From assembly GCF_040270295.1 (NCBI RefSeq), contig NZ_JBELOE010000200.1: a DNA stretch of 64,000 nt; one strand, written 5' to 3'. Shown in pieces: positions 16,601 to 24,764 of the stretch. Origin of the DNA: Catenovulum sediminis (lineage in GTDB: Bacteria > Pseudomonadota > Gammaproteobacteria > Enterobacterales > Alteromonadaceae). The notes below the pieces were generated by a model. The model was given only the letters and a program-made list of their open reading frames with translations. It was not told the DNA's origin and ran no database searches. Position 1 is the stretch's first letter. The number at the start of each line of letters is the position of its first letter. The translations under genes were made by a program, and so were the position numbers.

Positions 16601-17551
16601 GTGAATATTTTGAATAAGACAATATTAGTTACAGGTGCATGTGGTTACAAGGGCACTGTTTTGGTTGCAAAATTACTTAAAGCTGGGTACAAAGTGATTG
16701 CTTTTGACATACAGTGGTTTGGCAACCATCTAAAACCGCATGATAATTTAACAGTGGTCAAAGGTGATGTACGTTTCCCAGCAACGATACCATTTGAAGG
16801 CACCGACGCAATAATTCACCTAGCTTCAATCGCAAATGACCCTTGCGGTGATTTAGACCCCAAGCTGACTTGGGAGGTTAGTGCTTTGGCAACAATGCAA
16901 CTAGCTGACCATGCAGTAAGAAATGGCATTAAACATTTTATATATGCCTCTTCTGGCAGTGTTTATGGCGTCAAAGAAGAAGAGAATGTTACGGAAGAGT
17001 TAACTTTGGAGCCTTTGTCAGAGTACAACAAAACGAAAATGGTCTCAGAGCGAGTGTTGTTGAGTTATAGTGACAAAATGGTTGTTCAAATAGTAAGACC
17101 GGCCACCGTTTGTGGATTGTCTCCTAGAATGCGGTTAGATGTCGCAGTAAACATGCTGACTATGCAAGCCATTAAAAATGGAAAAATTACTGTTTTCGGT
17201 GGAGAACAATCGAGACCGAATATTCACATTGACGATATTACAGATTTGTATATGTTCTTTCTTGAACGGCCAAACGTGACAGGTATCTTTAACGCTGGGT
17301 TTGAGAATATAACGATAGCAGAAATAGCTGAAATACTAGCATGTAAAACAAATGCTGAAATTATAACAACGCCATCAAATGATCCCCGTTCTTACAGGGT
17401 AAACTCTGATAAATTACTAGCAACAGGTTTTAAACCAAAAAAGTCGGTGGAAATAGCTATTGGCGAAGTAATTGACGCTTATGAAAAGGGAATCTTGGTC
17501 GATAAAGAGGAGTATTACAATTTAAACTGGATGCAAAAGGCTATTTTATGA
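16601..17551 (+). CDS. NAD-dependent nucleotide-sugar epimerase/dehydratase (extended SDR)
   Basis: A 316-residue extended SDR starting with GTG. It has TGACGYKG as the NAD motif near residue 10, SSGSVYG with the catalytic Ser/Thr region near 117, and YNKTK as the catalytic Tyr/Lys near 147. The C-terminal part carries the usual RPNIHIDDI segment. It acts on a nucleotide-activated sugar by epimerisation, reduction or dehydration. It overlaps gmhA by four bases (ATGA), so a role on a heptose is plausible but unproven. Confidence 0.8.
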   Translation: MNILNKTILVTGACGYKGTVLVAKLLKAGYKVIAFDIQWFGNHLKPHDNLTVVKGDVRFPATIPFEGTDAIIHLASIANDPCGDLDPKLTWEVSALATMQLADHAVRNGIKHFIYASSGSVYGVKEEENVTEELTLEPLSEYNKTKMVSERVLLSYSDKMVVQIVRPATVCGLSPRMRLDVAVNMLTMQAIKNGKITVFGGEQSRPNIHIDDITDLYMFFLERPNVTGIFNAGFENITIAEIAEILACKTNAEIITTPSNDPRSYRVNSDKLLATGFKPKKSVEIAIGEVIDAYEKGILVDKEEYYNLNWMQKAIL

Positions 17552-18117
17552 AGCGATTAAATTGCATTGATTATGCCCGACGCTTGAGTGATATTTTATT
17601 ATCCACTGATTGGGATAATGTTGAAAAGTTAGCAAATAAACTTCATGCACTGGGTAATAATAATTCTACACTCTTTTTATGTGGTAATGGAGGCAGTGCA
17701 GGAAACGCTGAGCATTTGGCAAATGACTTTCTATATGGAATCAGCCCAAATGACGCAAATGGGCTGAAAGTTGAAGCTTTATCTGCAAATTGTTCAGTAC
17801 TAACTTGTTTAGGAAACGACTTGGGGTATGAGCAAATATTCTCTAGGCAATTAGAAGTCAAAGCATCAGCTGGTGATATGTTGATTGTGCTTTCGGGTTC
17901 TGGAAATTCTAAGAACATTTTGCAGGCTATAGAAGTGGCTAAGAGGAAAAATGTATTTACAGTTGGAATCTTAGGGTTCGATGGCGGTATGGCAAAGTCA
18001 ATGGTTGATTTTGTAGTGCATTTTAACATCAACGATATGCAACTTTCCGAGGATTTGCAGTTAATTACTGGGCACATGATAATGAAAATGATGAGAGAAT
18101 CTCTTGGCAAAGCATAA
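17548..18117 (+). CDS. gmhA: Phosphoheptose isomerase (sedoheptulose 7-phosphate isomerase)
   Basis: A 189-residue SIS-domain protein. It carries GNGGSAGNAEHLANDF near residues 49-64, the phosphosugar-binding signature of GmhA, followed by VLSGSGNSKN near 112, the second phosphate loop. It is of normal length for GmhA and would convert sedoheptulose 7-phosphate to D-glycero-D-manno-heptose 7-phosphate. With the kinase-nucleotidyltransferase at 32186 and the HddC-like gene at 33694, it supplies a nucleotide-activated heptose. No GmhB-type phosphatase is visible in the window; the housekeeping one may serve. Confidence 0.85.
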   Translation: MKRLNCIDYARRLSDILLSTDWDNVEKLANKLHALGNNNSTLFLCGNGGSAGNAEHLANDFLYGISPNDANGLKVEALSANCSVLTCLGNDLGYEQIFSRQLEVKASAGDMLIVLSGSGNSKNILQAIEVAKRKNVFTVGILGFDGGMAKSMVDFVVHFNINDMQLSEDLQLITGHMIMKMMRESLGKA

Positions 18118-19186
18118 AGGAATTAATGAATTATTTTCTAAAATTTTTGTGTTAGGTGCTACGCAAAAAGGATTTGACGTTTTTTCTACGATTGGTAATG
18201 CAAAATGCGCAATAGTAGATAATTTTAAGGCAGGTGAGGTATATAATGGAGTTGAAATTAATGCTCTGCCAAAGCATATTAATCAGGATACAGGGGTCGT
18301 TATAGCGACATCATATGGAGCTTACAAAACGGTTATACGCCAACTTATTAATCGTCATTGTGAAATAAAACAGTTGTTTATTTTGCTTGGCTCTGACGTT
18401 TATGGACTTGATGAAGATTTGTCATGTGACGAGGGTGTGACTATAGCCGAAAAATCGCTGCATTTATCTTGCAGTCAAGAGTTTTTGTATTTTTCAGCGT
18501 TGACTCAGCATGAGAGATTAACGTTAGAAAATAACAAAACGATACCTTACTTTAAAGCACTACGCTTTGACAAAAAAAGTGTTGAAAGTCTAACTTTATT
18601 GAAAAAGTGCCAATTTTCATTGTTAGATTTTTCTAGAGGGTATGACGGAAATCATTCTTTGGATTCAAGTTCTGAAAAATTAATGAACGAGTTGTTTGAT
18701 TTCTATACACCCAACAACGCGACGATACAATTAGGTATCGCCATTAAAGAGCATTTTGATGAAGAACTCAGGCGTTTAGTTAATAGAGATTGGCTAATTT
18801 CTAACATTAGAGTATTTGAATATACTGTTAGTCAAAACAGTAAATTATTTGGGCCTTTGTTATGGCATATAGATGGACTACCTAGCTCCGTAGTAAAAAT
18901 TCTATACTACCCTCAACCGATTGGAGCGCTTAAGGGGACAACACAACTGGAGACTAACGGCAGTGTAATCACTTATGAAAGTGAAACAGGTGGGGCGTTA
19001 ATGTTCTGCTCCAATGCTATTAAGCATAGAGCATTGATATCAGACTCTTATCCTAGGATGACATTGGAGTTGACCTTAGTTCCTTTAAACTCTCGTTATG
19101 AAAACGTTACTTATGTAGCGGGGAATAATGCGACTTTTCCTTTAATTCTAGGCCCTCAGTTTACAAATAAAAAGAGGATTGAATGA
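18104..19186 (+). CDS. 2-oxoglutarate/Fe(II) oxygenase-like protein with N-terminal Rossmann-like module
   Basis: A 360-residue two-part protein. Residues 9-105 are the recurrent island module (IFVLGATQKGFDV, AIVDNF, GVVIATSYG). The C-terminal half has the facial-triad pattern of Fe(II)/2-oxoglutarate oxygenases of the phytanoyl-CoA hydroxylase type: H255 and D257 in WHIDG, H308 in IKHRA and a 2OG-binding Arg near 318 in YPRMTLEL. It could hydroxylate a sugar, lipid or phosphonate carbon. The best available start is a TTG overlapping gmhA by 14 bases. The fold assignment rests on motif spacing only. Confidence 0.6.
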   Translation: MAKHKGINELFSKIFVLGATQKGFDVFSTIGNAKCAIVDNFKAGEVYNGVEINALPKHINQDTGVVIATSYGAYKTVIRQLINRHCEIKQLFILLGSDVYGLDEDLSCDEGVTIAEKSLHLSCSQEFLYFSALTQHERLTLENNKTIPYFKALRFDKKSVESLTLLKKCQFSLLDFSRGYDGNHSLDSSSEKLMNELFDFYTPNNATIQLGIAIKEHFDEELRRLVNRDWLISNIRVFEYTVSQNSKLFGPLLWHIDGLPSSVVKILYYPQPIGALKGTTQLETNGSVITYESETGGALMFCSNAIKHRALISDSYPRMTLELTLVPLNSRYENVTYVAGNNATFPLILGPQFTNKKRIE

Positions 19187-20244
19187 AGCCTTATATAGTA
19201 TTTGGAGTTGGTCAGTGGACTGATGATATTATTAACAGAAACCTAGTTAAATTGGAAGATATTACAGCTTTTTCGGTCACAAAGCCGCAAACATCTATTC
19301 ACTTGAATTACAATAAGCCGATAGTGCCATTAGACAACTTGAGTCAATATAGTCAATCACATTTTTTTGTCATTGCTTCAGAGAGTTACAAGCAAATTTT
19401 TGTGAGTTTGTTGGAAAGAGGGGTAGCCGCAAGTAATGTGTTTGCTTTTTTACCGCATTTTAATTGCTTGGCTCCATTAGCAAAACAAACTATCGGAATG
19501 TGCCTCAATATTGGTGGTGGCTATAATTTCTACCATTCGGATTGGATTAATCTAGAGAGCTCCTCTTCGTACTTATATCCTTTTCAGTTAACGCCCAATT
19601 GTAAATTTCCAATACCTGAAGGACAAATTGGGCTTTTATATTCTTCTCATAATTTTGAGCATCTAAATGACGAAACGTTGTCAAATATTTTAAATGAATC
19701 GTTCAGAGTGTGCAGTCATGGTGCGAAATTTATTTTGAAGCTGCCTGATTTTGAAGCAGTGGTTGATGCTTGGAAGCAAAGTAATCAAGAATATTTTAGT
19801 CGAGGGTGGGGGTTCGAATCTTTGTTGGATAATTGGAAGTTTCACAATATTGAAGACACAGTCGCAAATCGAGCGTTAATGATATTCTGCGGTATCAGTT
19901 TAAAAGAAAGTGCTAAAATATTTGAGCGAGATATTGATTGGGATGCCCCAGGTTATATCGGGCCTGTACCGTTAGCAGATGAAGAAGTGGATATTTTGAT
20001 GGAAGAAACTTCTGCGAATAAAATTTCTAGTAGGTTGGTAGAAAAAGCTAAGCGCCTCTATCCCGAGTGTGAATTTATACATCAAAACGCATGGTTTAGT
20101 TTTGAGGTTATTAATATGATCGAGTCTGTTGGCTTTAAATTTGTAACGATGGAAAAGGACCAAATTATTGATGAATTTTCGCAAATTCCAGATGTGAAAA
20201 AAAGTTATGAAATTAGCCGATACTATTATTTTGCTAAGCCTTAA
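19183..20244 (+). CDS. Methyltransferase-like protein with N-terminal Rossmann-like module
   Basis: A 353-residue protein. Residues 1-95 contain the recurring module (YIVFGVGQWTDDI, FFVIASESY). From about residue 100 it resembles the first domain of the tandem methyltransferase at 13761: CLNIGGGYNFYHSDWINL, then YSSHNFEHL and FILKLPDFEAVVDAWK. The glycine-rich loop is degenerate (NIGGG), so SAM binding is probable but not certain. It overlaps the preceding gene by four bases. Confidence 0.6.
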   Translation: MKPYIVFGVGQWTDDIINRNLVKLEDITAFSVTKPQTSIHLNYNKPIVPLDNLSQYSQSHFFVIASESYKQIFVSLLERGVAASNVFAFLPHFNCLAPLAKQTIGMCLNIGGGYNFYHSDWINLESSSSYLYPFQLTPNCKFPIPEGQIGLLYSSHNFEHLNDETLSNILNESFRVCSHGAKFILKLPDFEAVVDAWKQSNQEYFSRGWGFESLLDNWKFHNIEDTVANRALMIFCGISLKESAKIFERDIDWDAPGYIGPVPLADEEVDILMEETSANKISSRLVEKAKRLYPECEFIHQNAWFSFEVINMIESVGFKFVTMEKDQIIDEFSQIPDVKKSYEISRYYYFAKP

Positions 20245-20284
20245 AATATATTCTATTAGTGAAGTTTAGGAACCGAAAATTATT

Positions 20285-21280
20285 ATGAACTCACCTATTT
20301 TTGTGATTGGAAGTAACTCTTTTTCAGGAGCTAGTTTTGTTAAATATTTGCTTCAAATGGGACATGCAGTAATCGGCTGTAGTCGCTCTGAACAGCCAAT
20401 TGATGCTTTACTACCTTACAAACTCCAAACTGGCACATTGACTAACTTTTCTTTTTTTCAGTATGACATTAACAGTAACTTAGATTTAATTGAAAGGTTA
20501 ATCGACAAATACAAACCGAGCTATATTTATAACTTTGCAGCTCAAAGTATGGTAGGACAGAGTTGGGATTATCCGGAACATTGGTTTATGACTAATACAG
20601 TATCTACAGTGAAGTTGCATAATATTCTGAGAAAAAAGGACTTTATTGACAGGTATATTCATATTTCGACGCCTGAAGTATATGGCTCGTGTTCAGGTTT
20701 TGTAGATGAAAGCCAGGCTTTAAATCCAAGTACGCCCTATGCAGTTTCAAGAGCTGCGGCAGATATGAGTCTTAAAACGTTTTTCAATGTACACCAGTTT
20801 CCATATGTCGCAACTAGGGCTGCGAATGTTTACGGCGCTGGGCAACAGTTGTATCGAATAATACCCAAAACGATTTTAAGTATATTACAAGGTGATAGTT
20901 TGCAGTTGCACGGAGGCGGATTGTCTGAACGATCATTTATTCACATAGATGATGTCTGTAACGCTACATATAAAATTGGCGTAGATGGGGAGCTAGGTCA
21001 TACCTATCATATTTCTACAAATCGAGTTATTTCAATCAAGTACTTAGTAAAAACGATATGTTCAATGATGGGGGCCGATTATGGACAGCTCTGTCAAGTG
21101 ACAGAGGATCGAGCCGGAAAAGATGCTGCATATTTGTTGGATTCCGGCAAGCTCCGTGAATCGTTAAATTGGTCTGAGCAAATTTCACTTGAGAATGGCC
21201 TGGAAAGCACCATTTCCTGGCTATCCCAAAATTTTTCTGACTTAAAAAGGCAGCCTTCTATATATATTCACAAGGTTTAA
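20285..21280 (+). CDS. Nucleotide-sugar 4,6-dehydratase-like SDR with Lys-to-Arg active-site change
   Basis: A 331-residue extended SDR of the GDP-mannose/dTDP-glucose 4,6-dehydratase group. NAD loop IGSNSFSG lies near residue 8, FAAQSMVGQSW near 88, STPEVYG near 129 and FIHIDDV near 220. The catalytic motif reads PYAVSR: the Tyr is present, but the Lys four residues later is Arg (codon AGA, about residue 162). That Lys normally lowers the Tyr pKa, so activity may be altered. A plausible role is 4,6-dehydration of a GDP-heptose or hexose to make a deoxy sugar. It begins a block with TPP enzymes. Confidence 0.75.
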   Translation: MNSPIFVIGSNSFSGASFVKYLLQMGHAVIGCSRSEQPIDALLPYKLQTGTLTNFSFFQYDINSNLDLIERLIDKYKPSYIYNFAAQSMVGQSWDYPEHWFMTNTVSTVKLHNILRKKDFIDRYIHISTPEVYGSCSGFVDESQALNPSTPYAVSRAAADMSLKTFFNVHQFPYVATRAANVYGAGQQLYRIIPKTILSILQGDSLQLHGGGLSERSFIHIDDVCNATYKIGVDGELGHTYHISTNRVISIKYLVKTICSMMGADYGQLCQVTEDRAGKDAAYLLDSGKLRESLNWSEQISLENGLESTISWLSQNFSDLKRQPSIYIHKV

Positions 21281-21283
21281 TTA

Positions 21284-21937
21284 ATGGAAATTGATTTATT
21301 AAAAAATTATCCAAGAACTCCTAGAGATACTCAATCTCGAAACAACGAAAAAACTGAGGCGGTTAGGAGTGTAGCAAGACAATTTGGTAAAGATTTCTTT
21401 GATGGGGAGCGAAAATACGGTTACGGAGGGTTTAAGTATAATCCTAGATTTTGGCAACCAGTGATACCTGATATAAAGTCCTTTTACAAGTTATCTGCAG
21501 ATAGTCGAGTGTTAGATGTTGGTTGCGCAAAAGGCTTTATGATGTATGACTTAGAGTGTCTAATACCTAATATTTGCACTCGAGGGGTCGATATTTCTAG
21601 TTATGCTGTAGCGAATGCGAAAGCTGAAATTAAGGATAAAGTTCAGTTAGCGTGTGCAACAGATTTGCCCTTTGAAGACGCTAGTTTTGATTTGGTTGTA
21701 AGTATCAATACTGTACATAATTTAGATCAGAAAAATTGTGCGAAGGCACTCCAGGAAATAACTAGAGTGTCTAAAGGACATTCATATATTACCGTGGATG
21801 CTTATCGCAATGAAGAAGAAAAGCAGCGAATGTTTGAGTGGAATTTAACAGCAAAAACTATTATGCATGTAGATGAGTGGAAAGAGTTTTTCTCTGATGT
21901 GGGTTATACAGGGGACTACTACTGGTTTATACCATGA
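21284..21937 (+). CDS. SAM-dependent methyltransferase
   Basis: A 217-residue class I methyltransferase. VLDVGCAKGFMMYDL near residue 72 is motif I, GVDISSYAVANA follows, then DLPFEDASFDLVVSINTVHNL. The N-terminal 60 residues are basic and may bind the substrate. It sits between the dehydratase and the E1-like pair, overlapping the latter by four bases, so it may methylate the sugar made in this block (O- or C-methylation). Confidence 0.8.
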   Translation: MEIDLLKNYPRTPRDTQSRNNEKTEAVRSVARQFGKDFFDGERKYGYGGFKYNPRFWQPVIPDIKSFYKLSADSRVLDVGCAKGFMMYDLECLIPNICTRGVDISSYAVANAKAEIKDKVQLACATDLPFEDASFDLVVSINTVHNLDQKNCAKALQEITRVSKGHSYITVDAYRNEEEKQRMFEWNLTAKTIMHVDEWKEFFSDVGYTGDYYWFIP

Positions 21938-22893
21938 ATGATTTAGTTGATTTATATCGTCAGATACTTCGAATTAGGTTAGTAGAAGAAGAGATTGCTA
22001 AGCGCTACCCAGAGCAAAAAATGAGGTGTCCAACTCATTTATCTATAGGGCAAGAGGCTGTTGCAGTTGGGGTTTCAAGTATTTTGACATGTCATGATAA
22101 AGTTTATAGTTCACACCGAGCTCACGCACACTACTTAGCAAAAGGTGGGAGTTTGAGTAAATTAATAGCAGAATTACATGGAAAAACAACTGGATGCACG
22201 GGGGGGCGGGGGGGCTCCATGCACTTAAGTGATTTAGATGTGGGGTTTGTTGCCAGTACTGCTATCGTAGCAAACAGTATTCCGCTAGCAGTAGGTAGCG
22301 CACTCAACCAAAAACTCAGTCAAAAAGATGAACTAACAGTTTCGTATTTTGGTGATGGAGCGACAGAGGAAGGTGTATATTATGAAGCAGCAAATTTCGC
22401 AGCCGTGAAAAAACTTCCTGTTTTGTTTATTTGTGAAAATAACCAATATTCGGTTTATTCACCACTATATCCTAGACAGCCTATGAATCGTTCTATATGT
22501 GATTTAGGACAGGAGATAGGACTTAAAGCTATCAGTGTCGATGGGAATGATGTTAAATCTGTAATACGTGCTACTCAAACTTTATACACACACATTAAAG
22601 AAGGAAAAGGCCCCGCTCTATTGGAGTGTTTTACATACAGACACCGGGAGCATTGTGGTCCATATTTTGATGACGATCTCAATTACAGGCCTAAGGAAGA
22701 GGTTGAGTATTGGTTAAAAAAGGATCCATTGGTTTTATTGGAAATGTCATTAGATAACAACGAATTGTGGAAAACAACAAAACAGCAGATGTTTGATGAG
22801 CTCATTGATGAAATAGCACAAGCTTTCACATTTGCTGAAGATTCTTGTTATCCCGATCCTCAAAACAACCACAAGTACTTGTATGCAGAATAA
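21934..22893 (+). CDS. Thiamine-diphosphate dehydrogenase E1 alpha subunit
   Basis: A 319-residue E1-alpha of the pyruvate/acetoin dehydrogenase type. Motifs are THLSIGQEAVAVG near 28, GCTGGRGGSMH near 87-97, and the ThDP/Mg motif FGDGATEEG through NNQYSVYSP near 140-175. Normally it works as a heterotetramer with E1-beta to decarboxylate a 2-oxo acid and pass the acyl group to an E2 lipoyl domain. No E2 or E3 gene is near. In some sugar pathways such an orphan pair transfers a two-carbon unit to a keto-sugar. Two G7 runs encode the Gly-Gly pairs at 90-94. Confidence 0.88.
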   Translation: MNDLVDLYRQILRIRLVEEEIAKRYPEQKMRCPTHLSIGQEAVAVGVSSILTCHDKVYSSHRAHAHYLAKGGSLSKLIAELHGKTTGCTGGRGGSMHLSDLDVGFVASTAIVANSIPLAVGSALNQKLSQKDELTVSYFGDGATEEGVYYEAANFAAVKKLPVLFICENNQYSVYSPLYPRQPMNRSICDLGQEIGLKAISVDGNDVKSVIRATQTLYTHIKEGKGPALLECFTYRHREHCGPYFDDDLNYRPKEEVEYWLKKDPLVLLEMSLDNNELWKTTKQQMFDELIDEIAQAFTFAEDSCYPDPQNNHKYLYAE

Positions 22894-23935
22894 ATCAACT
22901 TTTACAGAACAAATAAATGCAGCACAGCACCTAGCCATGCAAAAAGACACTTCCATGTTAGCTATGGGATTAGGGATAAATGACCCTAAGGCAATTTTTA
23001 ATACGACTGCCGGCCTAACAAAAGCGTTTGGAGAAGAACGGGTTTTGGATATACCTACTTCAGAAAATGCAATGACGGGTGTTGGTATTGGTGCTGCCAT
23101 TGCTGGTAGCAGGGTTTTAATGACGCATCAAAGGGTCGACTTTTTTTTGTTAGCAATGGATCAGCTCGTTAACAATGCAGCTAAATGGCACTATATGTTT
23201 AATGGGACGATGAATGTTCCATTGACAATTCGGTTAATTATTGGACGCGGATGGGGGCAAGGGCCCACTCACCAACAAAGTTTACAATCTTGGTTTACCC
23301 ATATTCCCGGATTAAAAGTAGTTGTACCAAGTTTAGCCGATAATGTCGGTCAACTATTGTATAGTGCCATTATGGACAACAATCCAACTATTTTTTTAGA
23401 GCATCGCTGGCTACATAACCAGCAATGCATCTCTGATAAATGTGTGGATATTACTGCAAAGCCCGCTAATACGAGAGTTGTCCGAAAAGGTAAGAATTTA
23501 ACATTAATATCAAATAGCTATATGTTGTTAGAGGTGCTGAAAGCCGCAGACGAGTTACAAAAATCGGGTGTTAGCTGTGATGTATTGGATTTGTGTAATC
23601 CGAGTCATATAGATTGGCAGGTTATTTATGAGTCAGTGGGTAAAACGGGGCTCTGTTTGATTGCTGATATGGGGCATGTCGATTTTTCTGTTTCAAGTGA
23701 GGTCTCTGCAAAAGTTACCGAAAATTGTTTCAAACACCTTTTATTTCCCCCTGTAAGATTAGGGTTACCTCGATACCCTGAACCTACAAGTTTTGCATTA
23801 ACTAAAGATTATTACCCAACGGCCGATGACGTGTTAAATAGTGTAAGTAAACATTTTGATATTAATATACCAAATAGAATACCAAAACCTGAATTACATG
23901 ATATACCTGGGGATTGGTTTAAAGGGCCGTTTTGA
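22883..23935 (+). CDS. Thiamine-diphosphate dehydrogenase E1 beta subunit
   Basis: About 350 residues from the ATG at 22883, which overlaps the alpha stop by 11 bases; the frame is open further upstream inside the alpha gene, but that extension does not look like E1-beta. Family marks are DIPTSENAMTGVGIGAAIAG near 58, RVDFFLLAMDQLVNNAAK and GRGWGQGPTHQQS. It partners with the alpha subunit encoded just before it. The expected C-terminal transketolase-like domain is present (LTLISNSYMLLEVLKAA). Acyl transfer to a sugar is inferred, as no E2/E3 is near. Confidence 0.88.
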   Translation: MQNKSTFTEQINAAQHLAMQKDTSMLAMGLGINDPKAIFNTTAGLTKAFGEERVLDIPTSENAMTGVGIGAAIAGSRVLMTHQRVDFFLLAMDQLVNNAAKWHYMFNGTMNVPLTIRLIIGRGWGQGPTHQQSLQSWFTHIPGLKVVVPSLADNVGQLLYSAIMDNNPTIFLEHRWLHNQQCISDKCVDITAKPANTRVVRKGKNLTLISNSYMLLEVLKAADELQKSGVSCDVLDLCNPSHIDWQVIYESVGKTGLCLIADMGHVDFSVSSEVSAKVTENCFKHLLFPPVRLGLPRYPEPTSFALTKDYYPTADDVLNSVSKHFDINIPNRIPKPELHDIPGDWFKGPF

Positions 23936-24723
23936 TGAGTACAGTATTTATTACAGGTATTAATAGCGATATTGGTTTAGCTTTGTGCAAGCGGCTTCAA
24001 AGAGAAAAAAAATATAAGATAGTTGGAACTTATAGAACTTTTAACTCCAATACTAAAGAGTTGGCGTCTATGGGAATCGACCTCGTTCCTTTGGACCTAG
24101 CTTCGGAAAATAGCACGAAGAAGTTTTGTGAAGAATTTGATTTTAGTAGCATTAATGCCATTTATTTCTTACACGGCACATTAAACCCTATTGGTATTGC
24201 TGGCAGTTTGGATTATTCAAGCTGGGAAACTTCGTTTCGCATTAATTATTTATCAATCGTCCAAATATTATTGGAAGCTGTATCGGGTCTTCCTAATGGC
24301 AGCAGAGTGATAAGTTTAGCTGGCGGGGGAGTTAATAGTGCACCAATCAACTTTTCAGCTTACATAACTGCAAAAATTAGCTTAATAAAACTAACTGAGC
24401 TTTTAGCAGCAGAGTATTCAAGATTACTGTTTTTTAATGTTGGACCTGGTTGGGTGGACACTAAAATACATCAACAAACAATTGAAGCAAAACATGTTGC
24501 TGAGTGCGCTTACAAAGAAACTATAAGGCGATACGCTAACAACCAATTTGTCTCTATGGATAAAGTAGTTGATGTGCTTGAGTTTTTTCTGAATTCTTCA
24601 AACTCTAATCTAAGTGGACGAAATTACAGTGTAGCTGGGGATAATATCGGTGAACAATCATTAAGAGAGCTTATTCATGCAAATAATGATGTTTTTAAAT
24701 TGAGACGTTTTCATGGTAATTAG
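23935..24723 (+). CDS. Short-chain dehydrogenase/reductase
   Basis: About 262 residues from the ATG that overlaps the E1-beta stop (TGATG). It has TGINSDIG as the cofactor loop, FLHGTLN where classical SDRs have NNAG, and YITAK as the Tyr/Lys pair near residue 145. The order E1 alpha, E1 beta, SDR, acetolactate-synthase-like would suit reduction of a ketone created by two-carbon transfer to a sugar. That is an inference; the fold call is secure. Confidence 0.75.
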   Translation: MSTVFITGINSDIGLALCKRLQREKKYKIVGTYRTFNSNTKELASMGIDLVPLDLASENSTKKFCEEFDFSSINAIYFLHGTLNPIGIAGSLDYSSWETSFRINYLSIVQILLEAVSGLPNGSRVISLAGGGVNSAPINFSAYITAKISLIKLTELLAAEYSRLLFFNVGPGWVDTKIHQQTIEAKHVAECAYKETIRRYANNQFVSMDKVVDVLEFFLNSSNSNLSGRNYSVAGDNIGEQSLRELIHANNDVFKLRRFHGN

Positions 24724-24764
24724 GCTCAATATTTTTACAGTAAACCTTAAAACTGGAAGGGTTG

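Noticed and set aside
17643..18110. A 155-codon open frame opposite gmhA
   Set aside because: gmhA on the plus strand is full length with a clear SIS signature; the reverse frame has no protein-like features.
22832..22883. N-terminal extension of E1 beta into the alpha gene
   Set aside because: The extra residues are not E1-like; an ATG at 22883 gives the normal start and an 11-base overlap.
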